Below are positions 23,786 through 30,963 of a stretch of 64,000 nt of DNA, piece by piece. The notes beneath the pieces were generated by a model. The model had not been told where the DNA came from. It was given only the letters and a program-made list of their open reading frames with translations, and did no database searches. Every line of letters begins with the position of its first letter. Position 1 is the stretch's first letter. The position numbers and the translations under genes are program-made. This stretch comes from Prostheceraeus crozeri (lineage: Eukaryota; Platyhelminthes; Polycladida; Euryleptidae). The DNA is taken from contig CAJQUW010009225.1 of assembly GCA_907163375.1 (NCBI GenBank), positions 434,001-498,000 on the forward strand, read 5' to 3'.

Positions 23786-24316
23786 ATGGATTGTGAGGGT
23801 GAACCTGTACAGGAGCTCAGTGCTATTGCTATGAACAATTGGACATATCAGATTGTTAGTGTCTATCATCAACATGCCAACTGCGATCCCAATGTTGATC
23901 AATGGGCGAGAAAACACATTCATGAACTTAATCTGAAATATTTGCAAGACTATGGCTTTTCTTGTGAGAGTGCTCTTCTTATTGACTTTAAACGATGGTT
24001 AGCTGCTTTCAATGTTATACGCATCTTTTGTAATAATCCTGGTAAGGAGAGGAAAGTATTTCCCAATCTAATCATTGATGATATTTTGCTCCCACCTTGG
24101 GATAGTAGAGTGAATCAACATTATCATGAAGTCACAAAACGTTTTAAGGATTTGTGTGTTCCTATTTTGTCTGTTCGTTGTAGTAGCTACGTTCATAACC
24201 AATGCTTCTTTCCTCCTTACCTCAACACTGCCAAAGTCCTGTATGGTTATCATTGCTCGCTGTATGATAGTTACCAGCTGTATCTATTTTATCTCTTTCA
24301 AACCATTGATTTATAA
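23786..24316 (+). CDS. DnaQ/DEDD-like nuclease candidate (Polinton)
   Basis: 176 residues from the first ATG. The opening MDCEGEPVQELSAI fits the first acidic motif of DEDD 3'-5' exonucleases (D-x-E). It is followed by 'WARKHIHELN', 'LLIDFKRWLAAFNV' (a helix with D and W, as after the second motif) and 'NNPGKE'. An acceptor-like TTTTAG lies just upstream, so residues before the first Met may be added by splicing. This layout recurs in invertebrate Polinton genes from memory, but I cannot align it here. A role in processing viral-type DNA ends or host RNA would be a guess. Confidence 0.45.
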   Translation: MDCEGEPVQELSAIAMNNWTYQIVSVYHQHANCDPNVDQWARKHIHELNLKYLQDYGFSCESALLIDFKRWLAAFNVIRIFCNNPGKERKVFPNLIIDDILLPPWDSRVNQHYHEVTKRFKDLCVPILSVRCSSYVHNQCFFPPYLNTAKVLYGYHCSLYDSYQLYLFYLFQTIDL

Positions 24317-24403
24317 TGCATGCTTGTTACCATTATTCAATAAATGTTACTATGAGAAGAGTTGTTGTTTTCATGCAATGGATGGGTTAGATAAAGGGCG
24401 ATC

Positions 24404-24814
24404 ATGTCTTTCTCAAACGACTGCGGAACATTACGTTTTCATAGGCAAAGTTTAAAAGGAGCTGTTCAAGATTATGTGATAAAATTTCATAAAGATGAGA
24501 CCGACATCGAAGCAGTGGTCGATGATGCTAGCACTCTATTTCTAGAGTTAATGAATACATTCTCTGATAGCATTATCATGGCGCGATTAGTTGCGAAAAT
24601 TAAGTTTAGTCATTTTGGAAAGGAAGAGGTGGAAAGTCGCTCTTTCCATTTTGCTTCTTATTCAATGGAAGTGGTAGATCACCCCCAAGAATTTTTTAAA
24701 AGACATATGATAAAAATTGCTGAACGTCTTAACGCATTTAACCATCATGGTAGCAGTCTAGTGATTGAAGCGATTTCAGATATTCACATTCAACTTTCCA
24801 TAAAGAAAAATTGA
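24404..24814 (+). CDS. Stand-alone relative of the polymerase N-terminal domain (Polinton)
   Basis: 136 residues, start at ATG 24,404; an ATGCAAT box lies at 24,373. Residues 43-132 align with residues 144-232 of the element's own DNA polymerase: both have 'LF/FL..L..F', an 'A.L..KIK..F' strand, 'V..R.FHF', 'EVVD', a helix ending 'FN', and a final strand 'I...S'. So the polymerase N-terminal domain exists twice, once fused and once free. The role is unknown. It might partner the polymerase or terminal protein during protein-primed replication (inference). Confidence 0.6.
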   Translation: MSFSNDCGTLRFHRQSLKGAVQDYVIKFHKDETDIEAVVDDASTLFLELMNTFSDSIIMARLVAKIKFSHFGKEEVESRSFHFASYSMEVVDHPQEFFKRHMIKIAERLNAFNHHGSSLVIEAISDIHIQLSIKKN

Positions 24815-24816
24815 AA

Positions 24817-25140
24817 ATGCAGTGGTACTTGATTGTAGCACAACTGGTTTTCGAGCTATGTCTGCTCACTCTCGAAGTATATTCCTTCTGTACATGCGTC
24901 TATTATTTAGAAAAGGCTAGCAAATTCATATCTTCAAAAAGACTTGCTATAGACATCAGTAACGGTGAAACTATGTGTTGCGATGTATGTAAGCGAAAGG
25001 ATGGAAATGAAAAGCGCATCTTCAAGAGATGTAAGCATGCTTTTTGTCAACGCTGTTTCATACGTAATTGCATTCAACTTTGCCAATGTAACCACTGTGA
25101 CATTGCTCATTTCGAGTGTCACTTATGTCGCAATAGTTAG
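24817..25140 (+). CDS. Membrane-anchored RING-like protein (Polinton)
   Basis: The first ATG in frame is 24,817 (MQWYLIV). About 107 residues. Residues 4-30 form a hydrophobic segment likely to span a membrane. The C-terminal half carries C-D-V-C, then K-R-C-K-H-A-F-C-Q-R-C, then C-N-H-C and C-H-L-C: the spacing of a RING finger. It follows the preceding gene by 2 bp. Membrane RING proteins usually act as E3 ubiquitin ligases on membrane targets; for this element that is inference. Confidence 0.55.
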   Translation: MQWYLIVAQLVFELCLLTLEVYSFCTCVYYLEKASKFISSKRLAIDISNGETMCCDVCKRKDGNEKRIFKRCKHAFCQRCFIRNCIQLCQCNHCDIAHFECHLCRNS

Positions 25141-25145
25141 TACCT

Positions 25146-25153
25146 ATGCAAAT
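25146..25153 (+). promoter_or_regulatory. ATGCAAAT box
   Basis: ATGCAAATG lies 38 bp before the ATG of the basic protein gene at 25,192. The same box recurs before at least five other central genes. Confidence 0.55.
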
Positions 25154-25191
25154 GTGGTAAAGATAGGTTTTAGCAAAGACTAACACGGAAA

Positions 25192-25494
25192 ATGGCGAAA
25201 CGTAAAATGACGAAACGTAAAAGTCAAAAGTTTTCTTCAGCCATTCAAGCTCTCCGACGAATGAAAGCAAATCAGCGATACAATGCTATACGACATGCTA
25301 ACGATAAATTCATTTGTGAAATTATTTCTCATGTGAGGAAGTTGAGGACGAAGAAATTAGCGCCAAAACAACGAAAGTTACTTAAGCGATATGCTACGAA
25401 ATTGCGTTTCATCTCCAATCCTAAAGTCGCCCTTCAAAGAAAGAGGAAAACTCTAACACAAAAGGGCGGTTTCCTTCAGCAATACTTCCAATGA
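25192..25494 (+). CDS. Small basic Polinton protein (conserved 'QKGG' family)
   Basis: 100 residues, about a third Lys/Arg. It opens MAKRKMTKRKSQ and contains 'ALRRMKANQRYNAIRHA', 'FICEIISHVRKLR', 'LLKRYATKLRFI' and near the end 'LTQKGGFLQQYF'. Proteins with this plan (a helical basic domain ending in 'LsQKGG.l') occur next to the packaging ATPase in many animal Polintons. Charge suggests DNA binding or virion packing. ATGCAAAT stands upstream and the ATPase gene follows. Confidence 0.6.
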   Translation: MAKRKMTKRKSQKFSSAIQALRRMKANQRYNAIRHANDKFICEIISHVRKLRTKKLAPKQRKLLKRYATKLRFISNPKVALQRKRKTLTQKGGFLQQYFQ

Positions 25495-25549
25495 TAGCTC
25501 CTGCCGTGGGCAACCTATTGGGAAATATCTTTGGCTCTAAGCGTTAATT

Positions 25550-25557
25550 ATGCAAAT
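25550..25557 (+). promoter_or_regulatory. ATGCAAAT box
   Basis: ATGCAAATG, 21 bp before the ATPase ATG at 25,579, immediately after the preceding gene. Confidence 0.55.
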
Positions 25558-25578
25558 GTTGAGTCTCAAAGTAATAAA

Positions 25579-26196
25579 ATGGATTTCAGACTTCAATGTG
25601 ATAAAGTTCTGACTGTATCAGGTCCATCTCATGCAGGTAAAACTGTTTTCACGCTGAATTTATTGGATAAAAGAAGGGAGTTGTTTAAGGAACCTATCAA
25701 TCGAGTGATTTGGTGTTATGGTATTTATCAACCGTCGCTGTTTCAGGAATTGCAAAGTCGCAACTTTATTCGACATGAAGGAATTATTCCAGTGGATAAA
25801 CTTCAGTCTAATGATGTTGTTGTATTGGATGATTTATTAAAAGAAAGTAAGAATTCAAAAGATGTTACAGATATGTTCACTCGCGCAGCACACCATAAAA
25901 GGTGTTTTATCATCTATATTACACAAAATTTGTTTCCTGATGGAAAAGAAGCTCGTACACGAAACCTGAATACACACTATTATGCTATTTTCAAGAATCC
26001 GCGAGATAAAAGTCAATTTGAAATTTTAGCGCGACAAGTTGCACCCAGAGGATCAAAAGCCTTAATTGAAATTTTTCAAGCAGCTACTGAAAAACCATAC
26101 GGTTACTTATTCATTGACTTTACGCAAGAGTGTCCGGAAGAATTTAGATTTCGAAGTGATATTTTGAAAACTCCCATGATTATCTACAAACTATGA
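25579..26196 (+). CDS. Packaging ATPase (FtsK/HerA type), Polinton
   Basis: 205 residues from ATG 25,579 (MDFRLQ). The frame is open upstream only to a TTG, so this ATG is chosen. Walker A is GPSHAGKT (residues 15-22) and Walker B is VVVLDD (80-85). Downstream 'HHKRCFIIYITQN' fits the sensor strand with its Asn/Gln. This is the A32-like genome-packaging ATPase that drives DNA into the capsid in Polintons, adintoviruses and virophages. Length is normal for the family. It overlaps the next gene by 4 bp and has an ATGCAAAT box upstream. Confidence 0.9.
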   Translation: MDFRLQCDKVLTVSGPSHAGKTVFTLNLLDKRRELFKEPINRVIWCYGIYQPSLFQELQSRNFIRHEGIIPVDKLQSNDVVVLDDLLKESKNSKDVTDMFTRAAHHKRCFIIYITQNLFPDGKEARTRNLNTHYYAIFKNPRDKSQFEILARQVAPRGSKALIEIFQAATEKPYGYLFIDFTQECPEEFRFRSDILKTPMIIYKL

Positions 26197-26885
26197 GTTC
26201 TTATTCTCGCATGATTGTTATTCCTCAGGATGAATATGTACAATTGACTGCCATGCAGCAAGTAAAGCAACCTCTTGCAAATCAAATGTATAGGAAAGAA
26301 ATAGATTATCAGCAAAATGTTCACATCAAAGATCCACATCGTGCTGTATTATTACAATCGGAAACTGTTGAGCAATTGAAAAACTTGAAGAATAAGATGC
26401 GTGACTCTGTATCGACTGCTACACCTTTAGCATCTCGCGCACATGCCATATCTCTTTTCAACAGTATTGAACCCCATCTCAATGTAAATGATAGAGGAGA
26501 AATCATTACAGATGAAAATAAAGTGATTGATGCTTCACGTTATGAAGACTTGATTCAGTATGCGACACGTAGAAAGCGCCGTCAGGGCTATGTTCCACCT
26601 GGTTGGTCATACTTTCTTAAACTATTGAAAAAGCATAATGTGCCAAAATTTGCTTTAAATAATGAGACATTGAAAGAACTTGATTCAACAGTGGCTACTA
26701 CTCCAATGCTTCAGGCGATGAAAATGCCAACAAATTGGTTTAAGACGTCACCTGCTACATCCCCTCCCACACTCACTAAGCAAACAAGGGGAAGAACTCG
26801 ACGTAGATCTGTATCGCCACTAAAACTGGTAAAAGGAAAACGTAAAACAGCTCCTCCCAGGAAATACATGTTCTCAGACTATTAA
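26193..26885 (+). CDS. Conserved Polinton protein next to ATPase, function unknown
   Basis: 230 residues, starting inside the end of the ATPase gene (ATGA overlap). It opens SYSRMIVIPQDEYVQL and carries a helical middle (EQLKNLKNKMRD). A region 'LFNSIEPHLNVNDRGEIITDE' is followed by 'YATRRKRRQGYVPPGWSYFLKLLKKHNVP'. The C-terminus is very basic. Proteins with the same 'IP.DEY' start, 'N.RGE' middle and 'GW..F...L...NVP' block sit beside ATPase and integrase in many animal Polintons. Probably a virion or packaging protein (inference). Confidence 0.6.
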   Translation: MSSYSRMIVIPQDEYVQLTAMQQVKQPLANQMYRKEIDYQQNVHIKDPHRAVLLQSETVEQLKNLKNKMRDSVSTATPLASRAHAISLFNSIEPHLNVNDRGEIITDENKVIDASRYEDLIQYATRRKRRQGYVPPGWSYFLKLLKKHNVPKFALNNETLKELDSTVATTPMLQAMKMPTNWFKTSPATSPPTLTKQTRGRTRRRSVSPLKLVKGKRKTAPPRKYMFSDY

Positions 26886-26886
26886 T

Positions 26887-27102
26887 ATGAAGCAGATGTG
26901 TTGCTTGCCATGTAATGAGCCGCCAGAGGTGAATGTCGTTGTCACTTGCACTTGCTGCGCCAGCTCTCATAATGAAACCCCTAAGCAATGTGAACACGAT
27001 CGCAAAACCGCTAAAGCTAAATGCTGCAGTTGTTGTAAATGTAGAAAGGGAAGAAAACAAAAAGATGAGAAGGAGGAAAAAGAGTCAGCCGTCATCGACT
27101 GA
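26887..27102 (+). CDS. Cysteine-rich small protein overlapping integrase start
   Basis: 71 residues with about 14 cysteines in clusters (CCLPC, CTCC, CCSCCKC), ending in a charged tail (KDEKEEKES). It starts 2 bp after the preceding gene's stop and overlaps the first 38 bp of the integrase in another frame. The clusters suggest metal binding. No family recognised. The tight fit between two genes argues for a real gene; its low complexity argues against. Confidence 0.4.
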   Translation: MKQMCCLPCNEPPEVNVVVTCTCCASSHNETPKQCEHDRKTAKAKCCSCCKCRKGRKQKDEKEEKESAVID

Positions 27103-28153
27103 ACGTTTGAAGTCAATCTATTATGATGTAAAACATCCGGCAGGATTTGCATCTATCAAGAAATTATCAAAAGCGAGTGGTCTTCCACAATCACAAGTGA
27201 AACGATGGTTAAAGGGTCAGGCTACCTATACACTCCACAAACAAGCGAAAAAGAAGTACCGCACCCGCCATTATATTGTTCATGACATCGATGAACAGTG
27301 GCAAGCAGATTTGTGCGATGTTGCCTCCATTTCAAAACATAACTCGGGCAATAATTTTATTTTAACCGTCATTGATATTTTCTCGCGTTATGCGTGGGCT
27401 CAACCTTTAAAAACTAAAGAAGGGAAAGGAGTAGCAAAAGCATTCCAAACAATTTTTCGAGAAGGTCGCATTCCAAAAAGAATTCAGAGTGATCAAGGAA
27501 AAGAGTTTGAAAATCAGCATGTGACAAGATTATTTGAGAGGCATGACATTGAGTTGTTTAGTGTAAAGAGCGCTTATAAAGCTGCACTCGTTGAACGTTT
27601 TAATCGCACATTAAAAAATCGTTTGTGGCGACATTTTACTGCCAACTTGACACAAAATTGGACAAAGGTTCTACAAGATACACTCCATGCCTACAATCAC
27701 TCTATCCATCGTTCTATTGGACTCAGACCAGTAGATGTAAATGCTGACAATGTAGATAAAGTGCGCGAATCATTCCAACGTAAACGCACTCATGTGAAAA
27801 GTGATGTGAAAATTGGCGATAAAGTTCGTATCTCAAAAGTGAAAAGTGTTTTTGCTAAAGGGTACCTCCCGAATTGGACAGAGGAGGTATTTACAGTATC
27901 AAGGATTAATCAAAAAGACTCTCCGACCACCTACAAGTTGAAAGATTACGATAATGAAGAAATTGAGGGTAGCTTTTACCGCGATGAGATTGAGGTAGTC
28001 ACTGAAAGTGAAACATATTTGGTAGAGAAAATCATTCGATGTAAAAAACGGCAAGGTGAAGAATGGTGTCTTGTTAAATGGACTGGTTATCCTTCAAGTA
28101 TGAACTCTTGGATGCGTCGTGCCGACATCTTTCATCTAAGTGATCGACAGTGA
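27065..28153 (+). CDS. Polinton integrase (retroviral-type) with C-terminal chromodomain
   Basis: 362 residues from ATG 27,065 (MRRRKKSQPS); the longer open frame upstream is not integrase-like. An N-terminal helical region ('IKKLSKASGLPQSQVKRWL') leads to the catalytic core: QADLCD (Asp 82), 'IQSDQGKEFEN' (Asp 143) and 'ALVERFNRTLK' (Glu 177), the DDE triad. A C-terminal barrel ('IGDKVRISK') is followed by a chromodomain near 315-358 ('YLVEKIIRCKK....CLVKWTGYPS..NSW'). Chromodomains steer integration to marked chromatin. Inserts the element and makes the 6-bp duplication. Confidence 0.93.
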   Translation: MRRRKKSQPSSTERLKSIYYDVKHPAGFASIKKLSKASGLPQSQVKRWLKGQATYTLHKQAKKKYRTRHYIVHDIDEQWQADLCDVASISKHNSGNNFILTVIDIFSRYAWAQPLKTKEGKGVAKAFQTIFREGRIPKRIQSDQGKEFENQHVTRLFERHDIELFSVKSAYKAALVERFNRTLKNRLWRHFTANLTQNWTKVLQDTLHAYNHSIHRSIGLRPVDVNADNVDKVRESFQRKRTHVKSDVKIGDKVRISKVKSVFAKGYLPNWTEEVFTVSRINQKDSPTTYKLKDYDNEEIEGSFYRDEIEVVTESETYLVEKIIRCKKRQGEEWCLVKWTGYPSSMNSWMRRADIFHLSDRQ

Positions 28154-28156
28154 TTC

Positions 28157-28164
28157 ATGCAAAG
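28157..28164 (+). promoter_or_regulatory. ATGCAAAG box
   Basis: ATGCAAAGTTG, 30 bp before the ATG at 28,195; the same 11 bases recur at 31,671. Confidence 0.55.
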
Positions 28165-28194
28165 TTGTAACTAACAATGTTTAGGGTTTGAGCT

Positions 28195-28650
28195 ATGAAT
28201 CCAACTGCCTCATTTTATTCACGACCCTCCTACGTAAGTGGTGGAGGACAAATTTACATCGGTGCTCGCCGCCAACGTGGAGGTAGCATACTTGGTGCAC
28301 TGAAATCTGTTGTAGCACCTCTCATATCCAATGTCGGTAGATCTTTAAAACGAAATGTTTTAAGTAATGCCGTTGGCTTTGCTGGTGATGTTGCTAGTGA
28401 TCTTTCCAGAGGTAGAAGTTTTAAGAGCAGTTTGTTGAATCGTGGGAAGGAACGCGGTTTAAAAACATTGAAGCAGACCATTGCTGGTGTTACTCAAGGA
28501 AAGAAATCACCTAAACGAATGAGAAAAGGAAGGAGGAAACATCGCGGAGCTGGTAAGGTGCAATCTTCAGTCAAAAGGCATTCACGCAAACGTCGCAGAG
28601 GCTCTAATCATTCATCAGGCGCTAAACGACGACGCTGCTATAACTTCTAA
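28195..28650 (+). CDS. Basic virion core protein candidate (adenovirus pX/protein VI-like position)
   Basis: 151 residues. An N-terminal glycine-rich stretch (SGGGQIYIGARRQRGG) is followed by a helical segment ('LGALKSVVAPLISNVGRSLKRNVLSNAVGFAGDVASDL'). The C-terminal half is very basic with repeated KR/RR clusters. It sits directly before the major capsid gene (2-bp gap). A small basic protein at this place is typical of adintoviruses and Polintons and is compared with adenoviral core or membrane-lytic proteins. DNA condensation is likely from charge. Confidence 0.6.
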   Translation: MNPTASFYSRPSYVSGGGQIYIGARRQRGGSILGALKSVVAPLISNVGRSLKRNVLSNAVGFAGDVASDLSRGRSFKSSLLNRGKERGLKTLKQTIAGVTQGKKSPKRMRKGRRKHRGAGKVQSSVKRHSRKRRRGSNHSSGAKRRRCYNF

Positions 28651-28652
28651 TC

Positions 28653-29930
28653 ATGGAGTGTAAAACTTCCGGTTTTTGTTTGTTCGATCAACAAGCCATA
28701 CAGACAGATATTCTTAGTTCAAGTATTGTAGATTATCATCCTCGAACAGCTGAGAATGCTGGCCCCATTGAATTTGTTATTCCTGGTGGTAGTGATGACT
28801 ACATAGATTTGAGTTATGCGATGCTTGATTTGAGGTTTAGAATTCAACAAGCAGATGGAACTGCTATTGACGATGCACATAAAGTTGGACTGAACAATTT
28901 ACCATTGACTACATTACTTCGCGATGTTTCTCTAACGATTGGAGAGCAGCAGGTGGAAGGTGGTCAAAGCGATTATCCCTATAAATCATATTTCAATCAT
29001 GTATCACAGTTTCATCCAGCAGCACAAAAAAGTCATATGGAAGCCATGGGATGGTACAGAGATGAAGCAGGAAAATTTGATGTTGAAACAAACAGTGGCT
29101 TTGTAAAGCGATCTGCTATGATTAAAGATAGTAGAGTATGTCAGCTATATGGTCCGCTGAATTTAGACTTCTTTAGACAGTCAAAGTTTTTACTCTGTAA
29201 TACCAGCATGCGACTCAAGCTGACATTGAATAAGCCTGAATTTGCGCTGAATGCATTTGCTAAAGTTGACAATTTTAGAATTCATGTGGAAGATATTGCA
29301 CTTTACATTCGTCGAGTAGTACCGAATCCAAGTGTCATTAGAGGGCATGCTGAAGGTCTTAACCGCCAAAATGCCATTTACCCCGTTCAGCATACAAAGC
29401 TTCTCACCTTTACAATTCCGAAAGATCAAAAGAGTTTCATGAAAGATGGCCTCTTTCCATCGGAAGCACCGAAGCTCCTCATGGTGGCAATGGTTGAAAA
29501 TGATGCATTTAATGGTAATATAAAGAAGAATCCTTTCAATTTTAAACACAATCAGTTAAGTGAAATTGCTTTACGTGTTAATGGTGTGAGTCATCCTGGT
29601 CCACCCTACAAACCAGATTTTGCTTCGGATCAATTTATGCGCAGTTATGTTGATTTTATGGATGTCTTTGGCTTTTACAATACGGATGATACCAACGGAC
29701 TGACTATGAAAGAGTTTAAGAGTGGATATACTATTTATGCATTTGATTTGACTGCTGACAGCGATATTAGTGCACCCTATCGTCAAGCGAACGTGCCTCA
29801 TAATATTCGTTTGGATTTGACGTTCAAAAGAACACTACCTGAGACGATCAATGTATTAATTTATGCAGTCTTCGATTCAAATATTGAAATTACAAAGTAT
29901 CGTGACGTGATTCTTCAGTATAATCGTTAA
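28653..29930 (+). CDS. Major capsid protein (hexon-like, double jelly-roll), Polinton
   Basis: 425 residues. The opening 'CLFDQQAIQTDILSSSIVDYHPRT' followed by 'PIEFVIPGGSDDYIDLSYAMLDLRFRI' and 'LLRDVSLTIGEQQVEGG...YPYKSYFNH' is the signature of the capsid family annotated in nematodes as F54H12.2-like and in adintoviruses as hexon. Late residues 'GYTIYAFDLTAD' and 'NVLIYAVFDSNIEI' match the family's closing strands. Length is normal. It shares one base with the next gene (TAATG). Forms the shell of the particle in related viruses. Confidence 0.88.
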   Translation: MECKTSGFCLFDQQAIQTDILSSSIVDYHPRTAENAGPIEFVIPGGSDDYIDLSYAMLDLRFRIQQADGTAIDDAHKVGLNNLPLTTLLRDVSLTIGEQQVEGGQSDYPYKSYFNHVSQFHPAAQKSHMEAMGWYRDEAGKFDVETNSGFVKRSAMIKDSRVCQLYGPLNLDFFRQSKFLLCNTSMRLKLTLNKPEFALNAFAKVDNFRIHVEDIALYIRRVVPNPSVIRGHAEGLNRQNAIYPVQHTKLLTFTIPKDQKSFMKDGLFPSEAPKLLMVAMVENDAFNGNIKKNPFNFKHNQLSEIALRVNGVSHPGPPYKPDFASDQFMRSYVDFMDVFGFYNTDDTNGLTMKEFKSGYTIYAFDLTADSDISAPYRQANVPHNIRLDLTFKRTLPETINVLIYAVFDSNIEITKYRDVILQYNR

Positions 29931-30391
29931 TGAGTTGGTTGACTGCTGACGATATTAAGACTAAAGTGCAGCATAATGCAGACGAAGCGACGTTGAAAGC
30001 TTTCGATAATGTCTATTCACTCGATACCTTACCACCTGCAGTAAATCACTATCCCATCTTTATTGTGCTAAACACTCATTCACAGAATTTAGGCGGTGAG
30101 CATTGGAAAGCGATCTTTATTGGAAAAGACCGACGTGGTGAACTATTTGACTCTCTTGCTCAACCTCCAAATATACCAACACAGCAGTGGTTGAGAAAAC
30201 ATACGCGTCAATATCAGCGAAATGAACGCATACTACAACATCCACTTTCATCAACGTGTGGTGCTTTTGTACTGTACTTCATCTTAAAACGTTTACATGT
30301 ATCTCGATTTGCATCTATTATTCAAAACTTTTCATGTAATCCATCCTCTAATGAAAAAATGATTTGTAAGTTCTATCATGATTTGAAATAA
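29930..30391 (+). CDS. Adenain-like cysteine protease (Ulp1 fold), Polinton
   Basis: 153 residues. Catalytic pattern: His 58 in 'GGEHWKAIFI', Asp 74 in 'ELFDSLAQPP', Gln 103 in 'ILQHPLSS' and Cys 110 in 'STCGAFVLYF', the H-D-Q-C order of adenoviral proteases. The start overlaps the capsid stop. The stop codon lies inside an AATAAA signal. In adenoviruses this enzyme matures capsid and core proteins; the same role is inferred. Confidence 0.88.
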   Translation: MSWLTADDIKTKVQHNADEATLKAFDNVYSLDTLPPAVNHYPIFIVLNTHSQNLGGEHWKAIFIGKDRRGELFDSLAQPPNIPTQQWLRKHTRQYQRNERILQHPLSSTCGAFVLYFILKRLHVSRFASIIQNFSCNPSSNEKMICKFYHDLK

Positions 30392-30422
30392 AAACATCAT
30401 GTTGGAAAAATTGTTTTTTATT
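30386..30422. terminator. Convergent polyadenylation signals
   Basis: AATAAA on the plus strand (about 30,387) overlaps the protease stop. TTTATT (about 30,416) gives AATAAA on the minus strand at the TBP-like stop. The two transcription units meet tail to tail with about 25 bp between stops. Confidence 0.65.
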
Positions 30423-30963
30423 TTACAATCCGCTGGGTACGTACATACTCAATGAGATAGTCTAGGATCATATTTGCTTGTTCATGAGATTTTAGTCCAG
30501 TAATGATCACTTTACTATTATGAAAGATTGCCACATGCACAGGCAACCAACAACTAATGAGAGCTGCAGGAAAAAGTTCGGGTTCATAACACAAACTGTA
30601 ACTGCTGGTACGAATCTTCAAAAATGATAGACTGTCACTCAATTGAGTAGAGATCACCATATTGTCCACAGTCAGATTCGACATCACACACCTCTCCCTC
30701 TTCCATATCCGACGTAGTAGTCTTTGTAGCTCTAAGCGCATTGACTGCGCCGATGAATGAGAAAGGGCGCCGAGAATCTGTACAGTCCCATTTGGGAAGA
30801 GTTGAAGATTCCGTGAATTGTTCATCTTCACTACTAACATTTGAGGACGGCCCGGGTAATACTTGCTGTTTGGAAGCTGTTGGCGTAATGTTGTGAGATC
30901 GATTTTGGTGTAGAGTCTGAAGCGACGGAGAATGTTGACGATGGTGTAGCGATGGCGCTTCAT
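30418..30963 (-). CDS. TATA-binding-protein-like protein (complete TBP core) in Polinton
   Basis: 181 residues from ATG 30,963 (MKRHRYTIVN), exactly the size of a TBP core. The first repeat reads IVNILRRFRL, 'KIDLTTL', 'YYPGRP', 'LQLFPNGTVQILGA'. The second reads 'LTVDNMVIS', 'SLCYEPELFPAALI' and 'VAIFHNSKVIITGLK'. In TBP these are 'iqNivsT..L...lDL..i', 'YnPkRF', 'aLiFsSGKmVcTGAk', 'iqNmVgs', 'SYEPELFPGLIYR' and 'vlLIFvSGKvVlTGAK'. Phe 56, 131 and 147 fall at positions where TBP uses phenylalanines to kink DNA. The frame stays open 48 codons upstream, but homology starts here. It overlaps the PC4-like gene in another frame. TBP is not one of the usual Polinton genes. A promoter-recognition role is inferred. 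Confidence 0.85.
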   Translation of the reverse strand: MKRHRYTIVNILRRFRLYTKIDLTTLRQQLPNSKYYPGRPQMLVVKMNNSRNLQLFPNGTVQILGALSHSSAQSMRLELQRLLRRIWKRERCVMSNLTVDNMVISTQLSDSLSFLKIRTSSYSLCYEPELFPAALISCWLPVHVAIFHNSKVIITGLKSHEQANMILDYLIEYVRTQRIVK

